Below, piece after piece: positions 43,826 through 52,718 of a stretch of 64,000 nucleotides of DNA. A model generated the notes under the pieces. That model did no database searches and had not been told where the DNA came from. It was given only the letters and a program-made list of their open reading frames with translations. Positions within the stretch are counted from its first letter, which is position 1. Each line of letters starts with the position of its first letter. The stretch lies in the NCBI RefSeq assembly GCF_020524585.1, contig NZ_JAIVLK010000010.1, positions 62,001-126,000 of the forward strand, read 5' to 3'. This DNA comes from Celeribacter naphthalenivorans (lineage in GTDB: Bacteria; Pseudomonadota; Alphaproteobacteria; Rhodobacterales; Rhodobacteraceae). A program made the translations under genes and the position numbers.

Positions 43826-45244
43826 ATGATGACGAAAGACATGACATTGACCCCGATCACCGGGACAGATCTGATCGCATGGGGGCATCTCCCCGGGGCG
43901 CAGTTTCCGGCGCTTTTGGAGCGTGCATCTCTGATGCTGGCCGAGGGGGCAAACCCGGAGGACATTCGGGCGGTGCTTGAGGTCGAGAAGCCGAAAGTGC
44001 TGCCGAAAATCCCGCTTCACGCCACGGGCGCTGTGCCGTTTCATGAGAACATCCGCGCAGAAACCCCGGACGAAGAGGACAACGTCGCCAAGGTGCGCGA
44101 GACCATGAAGGTCCTGATGCGCACGCCCACCGTGGTGAGCGGGGCCGTGATGCCGGATGCCTGCCCGGCGGGGCCGGTGGGGACCATTCCGGTCGGCGGG
44201 GTTGTCGCGGCGAAAAACGCCATTCACCCGGGGATGCATTCGGCGGACATCTGTTGTTCGGTGATGATGACCGATCTGGGGGATGCGGACCCGAAAACCG
44301 TGCTCGATGCGGCGCAATCGGTGACGCATTTCGGGCCCGGCGGACGGCGCAATGGCGCGCGGTTCACCACATCCCTGAAGCTTCTGGACGCGTTTCGCGA
44401 GAACCCCTTTCTGAACCATCCGAAAATCATGCGGATGGCACAGGAACACATGGGAACGCAGGGGGATGGCAACCATTTCCTCTTCGTCGGGCGGTCGCGC
44501 AACACCGGTCGCGTGGCCATGGTCACCCACCACGGCTCGCGCGGGCCGGGGGCCGTGCTCTACAAACTCGGCATGGATGTGGCGCAGAAGTTCCGCAAAC
44601 AGATCTCGCCTGAAACGTTAAAACAGAACGCCTGGATTCCGGCGGACAGCGCGGAAGGCATCGCCTATTGGGAGGCCCTCCAACTCATTCGCAAATGGAC
44701 CAAGGCCAACCACAACGCGCTCCATCAGGCGACGGTCGAGGCCGGGCGTCTGGGGGATGTCGGCGAGCGGATCTGGAACGAGCATAACTTCGTCTTCAAA
44801 CGCGGTGATCTCTATTACCACGGCAAGGGGGCGACGCCCGCCTGGGATCACTATGCGCAGGATGCGACGGGGCGCACGCTCATTCCGCTCAACATGGCCG
44901 AGCCTGTGCTGGTGGTGCGCGGGAGCGATGCCGGGCACGCGCTTGGGTTTAGCCCGCACGGCGCTGGGCGGAATTTTTCGCGCTCCGAACATCGTCGCCG
45001 GATGGGCGAGGTCACACCGGAGGAACAGCTCAAGGCGGAAACCTCCGGTCTCGACGTGCGGTTTCACGCCGGAGGCATCGACGCCTCCGAACTGCCGTCG
45101 AGCTACAAAAGCGCCACCTCGGTGGTCGATCAGATCAAGGATTACGGTCTGGCCGAGATCGAGGATTACATCGACCCTTACGGCTGTGTCATGGCCGGCG
45201 ATGTGCCGCCCTTTTGGATGACCCGCAAGAAAGCGCGCAGATAA
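43826..45244 (+). CDS. rtcB: RtcB-family RNA ligase, second and divergent type
   Basis: 472 residues, longer than the PrfH-linked RtcB by nearly 100. The metal site reads D141-ICC (C144) with MHSADICC in place of the canonical DIGCGM; H217 (GDGNH), H235 (HHGSRG), the EHN at 319-321 and the nucleophile H378 (PHGAGRNF) are present. It should be a catalytically active GTP-dependent ligase. It is coupled to the helical-repeat gene and ends in a strong terminator. Confidence 0.92.
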   Translation: MMTKDMTLTPITGTDLIAWGHLPGAQFPALLERASLMLAEGANPEDIRAVLEVEKPKVLPKIPLHATGAVPFHENIRAETPDEEDNVAKVRETMKVLMRTPTVVSGAVMPDACPAGPVGTIPVGGVVAAKNAIHPGMHSADICCSVMMTDLGDADPKTVLDAAQSVTHFGPGGRRNGARFTTSLKLLDAFRENPFLNHPKIMRMAQEHMGTQGDGNHFLFVGRSRNTGRVAMVTHHGSRGPGAVLYKLGMDVAQKFRKQISPETLKQNAWIPADSAEGIAYWEALQLIRKWTKANHNALHQATVEAGRLGDVGERIWNEHNFVFKRGDLYYHGKGATPAWDHYAQDATGRTLIPLNMAEPVLVVRGSDAGHALGFSPHGAGRNFSRSEHRRRMGEVTPEEQLKAETSGLDVRFHAGGIDASELPSSYKSATSVVDQIKDYGLAEIEDYIDPYGCVMAGDVPPFWMTRKKARR

Positions 45245-45247
45245 GTC

Positions 45248-45278
45248 GAGGCAGGAGGGATGTGATCCCTCCTGCCTC
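45248..45278. terminator. Bidirectional terminator after the second rtcB
   Basis: A 14-bp perfect stem (45248-45261 with 45265-45278) and a GTG loop, lying between the convergent rtcB and HD-domain genes. It lacks long T runs but is very stable and marks the right border of the RNA-repair operon. Confidence 0.8.
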
Positions 45279-45282
45279 ACTT

Positions 45283-45867
45283 CTAAAGCGGGCATCGCCG
45301 GAAAAACGGCATGCGGTCGGTGTCCAGAAGCGCCTTGTCCGCCGCGAAAAGATCGGCGTAATGCAGGATCAACACCTCCCGATCCGGGCCACGCAGGGGG
45401 GCATGCGTCGCATGGGTGGCCACGGCGGCGGTGATCTCTTCGCCGACCCCCAGTTCGGCCAACAGCATGGCCGCCAACACCCCGTGCGGAATGCGCAGTG
45501 ACACCGGAGTTGCATGGTCCTCCCCTGCCCGACGATCCATCAACAGGGGCTTGTCCAGATCGTGCAGGAGCAGGATCGCCACCAGACGTTGCCGGTCGAT
45601 CTCCCACCCCCATTGCCGCGCCGCCATATCACTGAGCGCCAGCCCGGCCTCAACGACATCATTGGTGTGATCCACCAAACGGTCAGTCGAACCATGCGAA
45701 AACGGCACATCGAACACCGTGTCATAGGAGGAAGAGGCCACCACGCTGCACCAGGCGCAGAGCACCTGATCCCGCAACGCGCCCTCAAGCTCGACCAGAC
45801 GCGGAAAGGCCTCTGACAGCAGCGCCACCTGTTTTTCATCCGGAATTTCGATCTGATAGCTTTTCAT
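45283..45867 (-). CDS. HD-domain protein (putative phosphohydrolase)
   Basis: 194 residues with a complete HD signature: H67 (VDHTND), H102-D103 (LLHDLDK), H128 (IPHGV), H152 (THATH) and D172 (YADLFAAD). It probably removes a phosphate from a nucleotide or other small molecule, with no extra domain to say which. It is convergent with the second rtcB and divergent from rpiR (98 bp), so it could belong either to the RNA-repair island or to the RpiR-controlled transport cluster. I favour the latter because a terminator separates it from rtcB. Confidence 0.85.
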   Translation of the reverse strand: MKSYQIEIPDEKQVALLSEAFPRLVELEGALRDQVLCAWCSVVASSSYDTVFDVPFSHGSTDRLVDHTNDVVEAGLALSDMAARQWGWEIDRQRLVAILLLHDLDKPLLMDRRAGEDHATPVSLRIPHGVLAAMLLAELGVGEEITAAVATHATHAPLRGPDREVLILHYADLFAADKALLDTDRMPFFRRCPL

Positions 45868-45965
45868 TTTTCAACTTTCGGTTCAGGTTACATCTGTCTT
45901 CGGGAAAAAAGTTTCAAAGCCGTGCGCCTTGCCTCGGACACGCAGCAACACCACAGGGACACAGG

Positions 45966-46835
45966 ATGAACGACGCCACATTGGAAAGCCGGATTTATCA
46001 GGTCTATGCGGAGCTTAGCCCCTCTGAGAAACGGCTGGCCAATGTCATGCTCGAACATCAGATGGACATGCCGCTCTACACCGCCTCCGAATTGGCGGCG
46101 AAGGCCAGCGTGTCCAAAAGCACCGCCGCGCGGCTGATCCGGGTGCTCGGCTATCGCAGCTACCCGGAGGCGAAACGCGCCATTCGGGCCGAACAATTCT
46201 GGGGCTCGCCGCAGAGCGGTCTGTCGGATCGCGCGCCAGAAGACGGCGACACGCTGCGCGCCGAAACGATGATTGACACCGACATCGAAAACATTCGCCA
46301 GACCTTTGCCGCCCTCCCCGAACAGCGCCTCACCGAGGCCGCTGAGCGCATCGTGGGCGCAACGCGGGTCTGGATCATCGGGCTGCGCAGCGGTCACGGA
46401 TTGGCCAGCCATGCGGCGCATTACCTGACGCTGGTGCGCCCGGACGTGCATCTGATCGACGTCGGTTCGGGGTCTTTGTCGCATGACGTCGGCAACATGC
46501 GGCAGGGTGATCTGTTGATCGTCATCGCCTTTCGCCGCCGCCCCAAGGTGCTTGTGCCCCTGCTCGAAGCGGTGCGAGATCTGGGCGGGCAAACGCTTTT
46601 GATCACCGATATGAGCGCGGGCGCCAGTGCGCGCACCGCCGATCTCACCCTGCGTTGCCGGACCCAAAGCCCGGCGCCGTTCAACAGTTTCACGGCGGCG
46701 GTGACGCTGATCAATCATCTGGCCTGGCAGGTGCATGGGCTTCAGGGCAGCGCCGCGGCGGATCGGTATCGCCATATCGACCAGCTCGTGCGACGCCTCG
46801 ACAATGTGTCCACCCCCCAGACCAAAGACGGCTGA
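45966..46835 (+). CDS. RpiR-family transcriptional regulator
   Basis: 289 residues: an N-terminal HTH_6 domain (about 1-75, 'ELAAKASVSKSTAARLIRVL') and a C-terminal SIS domain (about 110-260, with IIGLRSGHGLASHAAHYLT) that binds a phosphosugar or similar ligand. It ends two bases before the convergent racemase gene. It is the obvious regulator of the Ugp-type transporter operon ending there. Confidence 0.9.
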   Translation: MNDATLESRIYQVYAELSPSEKRLANVMLEHQMDMPLYTASELAAKASVSKSTAARLIRVLGYRSYPEAKRAIRAEQFWGSPQSGLSDRAPEDGDTLRAETMIDTDIENIRQTFAALPEQRLTEAAERIVGATRVWIIGLRSGHGLASHAAHYLTLVRPDVHLIDVGSGSLSHDVGNMRQGDLLIVIAFRRRPKVLVPLLEAVRDLGGQTLLITDMSAGASARTADLTLRCRTQSPAPFNSFTAAVTLINHLAWQVHGLQGSAAADRYRHIDQLVRRLDNVSTPQTKDG

Positions 46836-46837
46836 TC

Positions 46838-47548
46838 TCAGTCCAACAGAGACAGACGCGTCGGACGGGCCCAGACCCCGACCCGCGAGGTCTGCGCCCC
46901 CTGTCGGGCCAATTGACTGGCGAGACCGACCGCCGCACCGACCCCCTCGATCACCGGCACGCCGTGGCGGTGTTCCAGCGCCCGGGCGAAATCGGTCATC
47001 CCGGCACAGCCCAACACGATGGCCTCGGCCCCCTGTTTCAGGGCCTGTTCGATGTGCTGCGAAATCACATCGCCCGCGCCGGTCGCCGGATCGTGCAGCG
47101 CCAGAACCGGGATGTCACTGGCAAGCACCGCAGAGCAGCGCTCGGCAAAACCGTAGCGCCGCACATTGTCGGAGATCACCGGCACGGAGCGCGACAGGGT
47201 GGTGACCACGGCAAACCTGTGCCCGAGGAGCGCCGCGATATGCATGCCCGCCTCGCCGATGCCCACCACGGGCGCGCTCAGACAGGCGCGCGCGGCATCG
47301 AGCCCGGTGTCGTCGAAACAGGCGATGACATGGGCTCCCGCGCCGTCGACCTCGGCCCTGCGCATCTGCGCCAGCATGCCGGGCACGGCCAAGGCGCCGT
47401 CAAAAGGCCCCTCGATGGCCTCGGGGCCCTGCGCGGACTGACCGGCAAGGATCTCGACATCCGGAGCCGCCGCCGCGCGCGCCGCGCGGGCGATGCCTTC
47501 GGTCATCGAGGCGGTGGTGTTGGGATTGGTGACGGCCACACGGATCAT
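46838..47548 (-). CDS. Aspartate/glutamate/hydantoin-racemase family protein
   Basis: 236 residues with the two catalytic cysteines of the family, C77 (VIACFDDTG) and C181 (LGCAGM), so cofactor-independent proton exchange at a C-alpha is expected. The closest members are hydantoin and Asp/Glu racemases. It overlaps the THI5-like gene by 4 bp and is the last gene of the minus-strand operon. Confidence 0.9.
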   Translation of the reverse strand: MIRVAVTNPNTTASMTEGIARAARAAAAPDVEILAGQSAQGPEAIEGPFDGALAVPGMLAQMRRAEVDGAGAHVIACFDDTGLDAARACLSAPVVGIGEAGMHIAALLGHRFAVVTTLSRSVPVISDNVRRYGFAERCSAVLASDIPVLALHDPATGAGDVISQHIEQALKQGAEAIVLGCAGMTDFARALEHRHGVPVIEGVGAAVGLASQLARQGAQTSRVGVWARPTRLSLLD

Positions 47549-48468
47549 GCCACACCTCCGACGTTCAAAGACAAGCTCGGCGCGCTGTCGATCAGGTCGT
47601 CATAGCGGATCGACGTTTCGGTGAGATGGGCGTCGGCAATGCCCTTTTGCCAGCGCGCATAGGATTTTTCCCCGATGCGCGGGCTGGTCCACATGTTCAT
47701 CTCGCGGTACAGATCGACCACCTCGCGCGCGATCTCTGGTGCGATGGCGGGAAAGGTCTCGGTGAGAAAATCCTTGAAACTTGCGGCTTCATGGGCATTC
47801 ACCCAAGCCATACCCCGGCCCAAAGCGCGCATGAAACGCGCGCGACGATCGTCGCCTTCGGGCACGCCCTCGGTGTAATAGACGCTCCACGGAATATCGC
47901 CGCCATCACGGGCAAAGACCGCCGCCAGCTTGCCTTTTCCCGCCGCTTGATACGCCAGCGCGCCCGGCAGGTCGATCAACAGAAAATCGCCCATACCACC
48001 TGCGAAACAATCCTGAAGGATGCCTGCGTCGAGGTCCTGAATGAAATTCACCCGCGCCGGGTCGATCCCAGCCTCGCGCAGCATCATCTTGAGGTAGATG
48101 CCGACACTCGCCCCGTTCGAACCTTTCATCAAAACGGTGCGTCCGACGAGAGAGGCGGCGTCGAAGGCATAGGACGCCTCGCGCCCCACCAGAGCCAGCG
48201 GCGCGCGGTTCGAGATCTGGGCGAAGGGCACAAGGTCCCGGCCTTTGCCGTTAAACCTACGACCGTGAAACATCGAAGGCACCCAGATGCCACCCAGCGC
48301 GGCCTCGGCCTCGCCGTCCCGGATGTGATCGAGGACAAGGTCCCAGGGGCGCGGCACGACCTCGGAGACATCGAGGCCTTCGTCTTTGAAATAGCCCTGC
48401 CAGACGGCCACGTAATGCGGCAGGTAATTCAGGCTGTGGCCGGTGGCGGAGACAAGAAAACGATCCAT
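47545..48468 (-). CDS. NMT1/THI5-like substrate-binding domain protein without signal peptide
   Basis: 307 residues from ATG 48468 (AAGGA upstream). The fold resembles SsuA/THI5 receptors: 'VSATGHSLNYLPHYVAVWQGYF' at the N-terminus is the usual first motif of the family but here begins at residue 5, with no signal sequence. It is therefore probably cytoplasmic, or exported by an unusual path. It lies between the ABC ATPase and the racemase. The operon has a separate, signal-bearing receptor (51428-52672), so this one may be an enzyme or sensor. Confidence 0.82.
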   Translation of the reverse strand: MDRFLVSATGHSLNYLPHYVAVWQGYFKDEGLDVSEVVPRPWDLVLDHIRDGEAEAALGGIWVPSMFHGRRFNGKGRDLVPFAQISNRAPLALVGREASYAFDAASLVGRTVLMKGSNGASVGIYLKMMLREAGIDPARVNFIQDLDAGILQDCFAGGMGDFLLIDLPGALAYQAAGKGKLAAVFARDGGDIPWSVYYTEGVPEGDDRRARFMRALGRGMAWVNAHEAASFKDFLTETFPAIAPEIAREVVDLYREMNMWTSPRIGEKSYARWQKGIADAHLTETSIRYDDLIDSAPSLSLNVGGVA

Positions 48469-48472
48469 GGTC

Positions 48473-49663
48473 TTATCCTTCAAAAGCAGGCTCGGGTGTG
48501 GACACCACGGGGGTTGCGGCGACGTTCTGGCCGCTGGATTTGTCGAACCAAACGACATCGCCCGCGTCGTAATCGAGACCGCAGGCCTCGCCATGAGCAA
48601 AGCCCGGATGCCCCGGCGTGCGCACGAACACCAGATCTTCGGTGCTGATCCCGCTCACATCCGCCGCTTCGGCGCCCAGCCGACAGCCCAACACGGTTTC
48701 CGCGCCGAGACGTTCGATCACCGCCACCCGTGCCGGAAGTCTCCCCGCGCCCGGCGCCGTCAGGCGGAGCTTTTCGGGACGAATGCCAAAGATCGCGCTC
48801 GTGGCCCCTTTCGGAGCACCGCCGTCATGCTGCCAGTGGCTGTCGCCCTCGGCGTGCAGGGTCTGGCCCGCGACCTTGACCGGCAAGAGGTTCATCGGCG
48901 GCGCACCGACGAAGCGCGCGACAAAGGTGTTGGCCGGTGTGTCGTAAATCTCGTCCGGGGTGCCGATCTGTTGGATATAGCCTTGGTTCATCACCACGAT
49001 GCGGGTCGCCATGGTCATGGCTTCGACCTGATCGTGGGTGACGTAGACGAAGGTGCGTTTCACCTTTTGGTGCAGCGTCGTGATTTCGGAGCGCATCTGG
49101 GTGCGCAGTTTGGCATCGAGGTTCGACAGCGGTTCGTCCAAAAGATAGAGCGAGGGATCGCGCACCAAAGAGCGCCCGAGCGCCACCCTCTGACGTTGCC
49201 CGCCCGACAGGCTGGCGGGGCGCCGGTCGAGAAGCGGGGTCAGTTCCAGTTGCTCGGCGATCCGCTCGACCGCGTCGGCCACCTCCGGCTGGCGCATCAC
49301 CTTCCAGCGCTGCACCATGTTGACGAAGGGGATATGATGCCATTTGCGGAACCGGTCCATGACCAGAGGAAAGGCGATATTCGCCCGCACGGTCATATGC
49401 GGATAGAGCGCGTAGGATTGAAACACGAAGGCGACGCCGCGCTGTTTCGGAGTCCAGTCATTGGCCAATGCGCCATCGAACAACAGCTCGCCGCCGGAAA
49501 TATCGGTCAGCCCGGCAATCATCCGCAACAGCGTGGACTTGCCACAGCCGGAGGGCCCGAGCAGCACAAGGAACTCGCCGTCCTCGACGCTGGCGTTAAA
49601 ACGACGGATGACGGTGGTGGGGCCAAAGGATTTGGTGATCCCTTTGAAATCAATCTTGGGCAT
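48473..49663 (-). CDS. Sugar-type ABC ATPase (UgpC/MalK-like)
   Basis: 396 residues. Walker A GPSGCGKST is at about 36-44, LSGGQ at about 152-156, Walker B LYLLDEP nearby, and a long C-terminal OB/TOBE regulatory part (about 250-390). A roughly 20-residue insert (DRFRKWHHIPFVNMV) precedes the signature, not typical of MalK. It starts three bases before the permease stop. Confidence 0.92.
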   Translation of the reverse strand: MPKIDFKGITKSFGPTTVIRRFNASVEDGEFLVLLGPSGCGKSTLLRMIAGLTDISGGELLFDGALANDWTPKQRGVAFVFQSYALYPHMTVRANIAFPLVMDRFRKWHHIPFVNMVQRWKVMRQPEVADAVERIAEQLELTPLLDRRPASLSGGQRQRVALGRSLVRDPSLYLLDEPLSNLDAKLRTQMRSEITTLHQKVKRTFVYVTHDQVEAMTMATRIVVMNQGYIQQIGTPDEIYDTPANTFVARFVGAPPMNLLPVKVAGQTLHAEGDSHWQHDGGAPKGATSAIFGIRPEKLRLTAPGAGRLPARVAVIERLGAETVLGCRLGAEAADVSGISTEDLVFVRTPGHPGFAHGEACGLDYDAGDVVWFDKSSGQNVAATPVVSTPEPAFEG

Positions 49664-49666
49664 GGG

Positions 49667-50497
49667 TTACCCTTTCACTGCGCCGGAGGTCAGGCCTGCG
49701 ACGATTTTGCGTTGAACGAGGAGGAAGAAGGCGACAGCCGGGATCGAAAACACCAGAGCCGCCCCCATGACCGCCGAAAGCGGGGTCTCATATTGGCCGA
49801 TGAAGCTGGCGAGGCCGACCGAGGTGGGCCAAAGTTCACGGTCCATCAGGAAGGTCGCGGCAAAGAGGAATTCGTTCCAGCCCGCGAAAAAAGAAATCAC
49901 CGCGGCGGCGGCCAGCGAGGGCGCGATCAACGGAAAGATCACAAAGCTGAGGATGCCAAGGCGCGGACAATTGTCGATGATCGCACTTTCCTCGACCTCA
50001 TAGGGAATGGCATCCATCGCGCCTTTGAGGATAAAGGCCGCCACCGGCAGGGAAAAGCCGACATTGGCCAGCACCAGCCCCCAGAGGTTGTTCAAAAGCC
50101 CCAGCGTGATGAAGATCGCGTAGAGCGGCACGACGATGAGGGCCTCGGGGATCACCTGTGTCATGAACAGCAGAAAACCGATGGCACCGCGGCCCTGAAA
50201 CCGAAACCGGCTGAGCGCGTAGCCCAGAACGGAGCCGAGCGTGAGGCTGAACACGGTTGTGCCCGCCGCGATCAGCCCGGTGTTCATCAGCCAGCGCAGG
50301 ATCGGCACCTGCGCCAGTTCGCTCAGAAGTTCCGGCAGGTTGCCGAGCTGGGGCCAGGGCACCTGACCGGTGTTGAAGAGCTGCGAATTCACATTCAGCG
50401 CGGTGGAGGCCATCCAATAGACCGGAAAGCCTGCAAAGGTCGCGAGGATCACGATCAGAAGACCGCGCGAGAGGGACAAAAGAGGATTGCGTTTCAT
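49667..50497 (-). CDS. ABC permease, UgpE/MalG-like
   Basis: 276 residues with six hydrophobic segments and the EAA loop (EVEESAIIDNCPRLGILS). It overlaps the other permease by 4 bp (ATGA at 50494-50497) and is followed by the ATPase. Confidence 0.92.
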   Translation of the reverse strand: MKRNPLLSLSRGLLIVILATFAGFPVYWMASTALNVNSQLFNTGQVPWPQLGNLPELLSELAQVPILRWLMNTGLIAAGTTVFSLTLGSVLGYALSRFRFQGRGAIGFLLFMTQVIPEALIVVPLYAIFITLGLLNNLWGLVLANVGFSLPVAAFILKGAMDAIPYEVEESAIIDNCPRLGILSFVIFPLIAPSLAAAAVISFFAGWNEFLFAATFLMDRELWPTSVGLASFIGQYETPLSAVMGAALVFSIPAVAFFLLVQRKIVAGLTSGAVKG

Positions 50498-51396
50498 TTC
50501 GACATCACCCGCGCCCGGCGGCGCTCGAAGATAAAATGGACGAGAGCGACCAGCAGCGCGAGGACCAGACCGACCGCGCCATAGGCGCTGGCCAGACCAA
50601 GATCGTAATCCTCGAAGGCGGTCAGACGAATTTGCACCACAAGCGTGCTGGTCGAGCCGATCGGCCCGCCCCCTGTGAGCAGGTAGATGATCTCGAAGCG
50701 ACGGATCGACCAGACGGCGACCAGAAGCGAGACGAGCTGCATGGTCGGCAAGATGTAGGGCAAGGTGACATTGCGGAACACATTGAGCGCATCGGCACCA
50801 TCGACGCGGGCGGCTTCGCGCACCTCATCGGGCACGGATTGCAGCGCCGCCAGCATCACCAGCATGACAAAGGGCGCCACCTGCCAAACGGTCACGATCA
50901 TGATCGACGGCAACGCCATGTCGATCGACGTCAGCCATTGCACCCGCCCGAGGCCCAGCCATTCGGTCAATTCATTGGCCACCCCGGAAGGTCCGTTGTA
51001 GATCCAGAGCCAGATCAGCGTGGCCGCCACATTCGGCACGGCCCAGCCAAAGAGCAGCACGGCACGCACGATGGTGCGCCCCGGAAAGGGCCGGTTGATC
51101 GCCAGAGCGGAAATGGTGCCAAGCCCGACCCCGAAAATCACGGTCAAAAGCGTGTAGACCACGGTGACATGCAGCGAGGTGTAAAATTGCGGGTCGGCCA
51201 GCAGGTGTCGATAATTTTCGAGCCCGATGAAATCCCCCTTGGTGGGGTTCATGAGCCGCGTATCGGTCAGGCTCATCCACATCTGGCGCAGAAGCGGCCA
51301 GAACATGAAGACCCCGAGATAGGCGAGCGGGACCGCGACAAAGGCATATGGTACGAGGGCCGTCAGGCGTTGGCGCGATATGGTCGGTGTCGACAT
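50494..51396 (-). CDS. ABC permease, UgpA/MalF-like
   Basis: 300 residues with about six membrane segments and the EAA loop 'EAARVDGADALNVFRNVTL'. It forms the importer with the permease at 49667 and the receptor encoded 31 bp upstream. Confidence 0.92.
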   Translation of the reverse strand: MSTPTISRQRLTALVPYAFVAVPLAYLGVFMFWPLLRQMWMSLTDTRLMNPTKGDFIGLENYRHLLADPQFYTSLHVTVVYTLLTVIFGVGLGTISALAINRPFPGRTIVRAVLLFGWAVPNVAATLIWLWIYNGPSGVANELTEWLGLGRVQWLTSIDMALPSIMIVTVWQVAPFVMLVMLAALQSVPDEVREAARVDGADALNVFRNVTLPYILPTMQLVSLLVAVWSIRRFEIIYLLTGGGPIGSTSTLVVQIRLTAFEDYDLGLASAYGAVGLVLALLVALVHFIFERRRARVMSK

Positions 51397-51427
51397 GTGT
51401 CGCGGTCCTTCTCAGTCTTACGTCAGA

Positions 51428-52672
51428 TCAGTTGAAATCGGCGGAAATGTCCGCCTGAGCCTCGGCCAGTGCCTCTTCGGCGGTTGCCGCCCCCAAAAGC
51501 ACCTTTTCAACCCCGGTCATCACCGGACGCATGATCGAGGTGGTCTCAAGCTCATAGCCCGGGATCAGGGTCGACCGCGAGGTTTCCGCCAATTCGGCGA
51601 AGGCCGGCGCCCAGGGGTTGGCCGCTTCGAACTCTGCTGTCACCGGCACATCGGTGGCCAGAGCATCCGGGCCAGAGGCCTCACGCAGCGCCTGTTGCCC
51701 CTCATCGGTCAAAAGCCAGGACAGGAATTCCTTGGCCACCTCCGGGTGATCGGAATGCGTGCTGACACCGAGGAAAATCTGTTGGTGTGCGCCCGGATGC
51801 GGGAAAGGCAGCGGCGCCGCACCGAGATCGCTCGACGGCATCGCACCGCCCGAAGCAATGTTCAAAGAGCCGCCGGAATTGTCGATGGAAAAGGCGACCT
51901 GTTCTTCTTTGAAGCGGGTGCGCTGGGTGCTCATCGGATCGCCGATCGGCATGATGCCGGAGGCATAGGCGGCCTTAAACGCCTCGACCGCTTCGACGGC
52001 TTCCGGCGTGTTGATGGTCAGCTTGCCCTCGGCATCGACCCAATCGACGCCGTAGCCATAGGCCCAGTTCTGGAAATCCATGAACCACGCGCTGAATTCA
52101 TTCATCGAATGACGGCCGGTAAACCCGATGGCGCCTGTCGCCGAGGCGGCTTTTTCGGCATTGGCGATCAGCCCGTCGATGTCCGTCGGCACCTCGGCGC
52201 CCGCGGCGGCAAGGACAGATTTGTTGTAGATCAGCGCATAAACGGCACGCTGCCATGCGATGCCGAGACGGGTGCCGTCCACGACCCCGTTTTCATTGGT
52301 GGCGTTCAGATTGCCGACGCCTTCGGTCACATCGTCGAGCGGCACGAGGAATTCGGCCCCGGCGAGGGTGTAGAACAGGCCCTCCTGCACGATCATGATG
52401 TCCGGCCCCTGCCCCGCGCCCATCTCGGTCATGAGACGATCCGGGTAATCCTTGGACGGGATCGCTTCTTGTTCGAGCGTCACATCGGGATGGGTTTCTT
52501 CGAATTTCTTGATCGCGGCCCAAAGGTTCTGGCCGCGCAGGGCGTCAAGCCATTGCGAGTTGGCGATGACAAGCGTGGTTTCGGCCTGAGCGCTCATCGG
52601 CGCGACCAAAGCACCGGCGGCCAGCGCCACAGACAGGGCGCTCGTCATCAGGGAACGGCGGGTGAAAGACAT
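51428..52672 (-). CDS. Sugar-type extracellular solute-binding protein (UgpB-like)
   Basis: 414 residues from ATG 52672 (GAGGAAA upstream). It has a signal peptide with an RR pair (MSFTRRSLMTSALSVALAAG, cut after SAQA) and the family 1 receptor body (DIMIVQEGLFYTLAG; ALREASGPDALATDVPVT). It supplies substrate to the UgpA/E/C-type transporter. Although sugar-type by fold, the linked hydrolase and racemase suggest an amino-acid-like or amidine ligand. Confidence 0.9.
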   Translation of the reverse strand: MSFTRRSLMTSALSVALAAGALVAPMSAQAETTLVIANSQWLDALRGQNLWAAIKKFEETHPDVTLEQEAIPSKDYPDRLMTEMGAGQGPDIMIVQEGLFYTLAGAEFLVPLDDVTEGVGNLNATNENGVVDGTRLGIAWQRAVYALIYNKSVLAAAGAEVPTDIDGLIANAEKAASATGAIGFTGRHSMNEFSAWFMDFQNWAYGYGVDWVDAEGKLTINTPEAVEAVEAFKAAYASGIMPIGDPMSTQRTRFKEEQVAFSIDNSGGSLNIASGGAMPSSDLGAAPLPFPHPGAHQQIFLGVSTHSDHPEVAKEFLSWLLTDEGQQALREASGPDALATDVPVTAEFEAANPWAPAFAELAETSRSTLIPGYELETTSIMRPVMTGVEKVLLGAATAEEALAEAQADISADFN

Positions 52673-52718
52673 GTGGATTTCCTCTTTGTTGGACGTTTTA
52701 TAGTCGTTCAGGGGCGGC

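Noticed and set aside
48443-50584. A 713-codon plus-strand ORF
   Set aside because: It is antisense to the NMT1-like, ABC ATPase and permease genes, which have clear family motifs; its translation is low-complexity and rich in His, Arg and Gly, typical of a mirror frame in GC-rich DNA.
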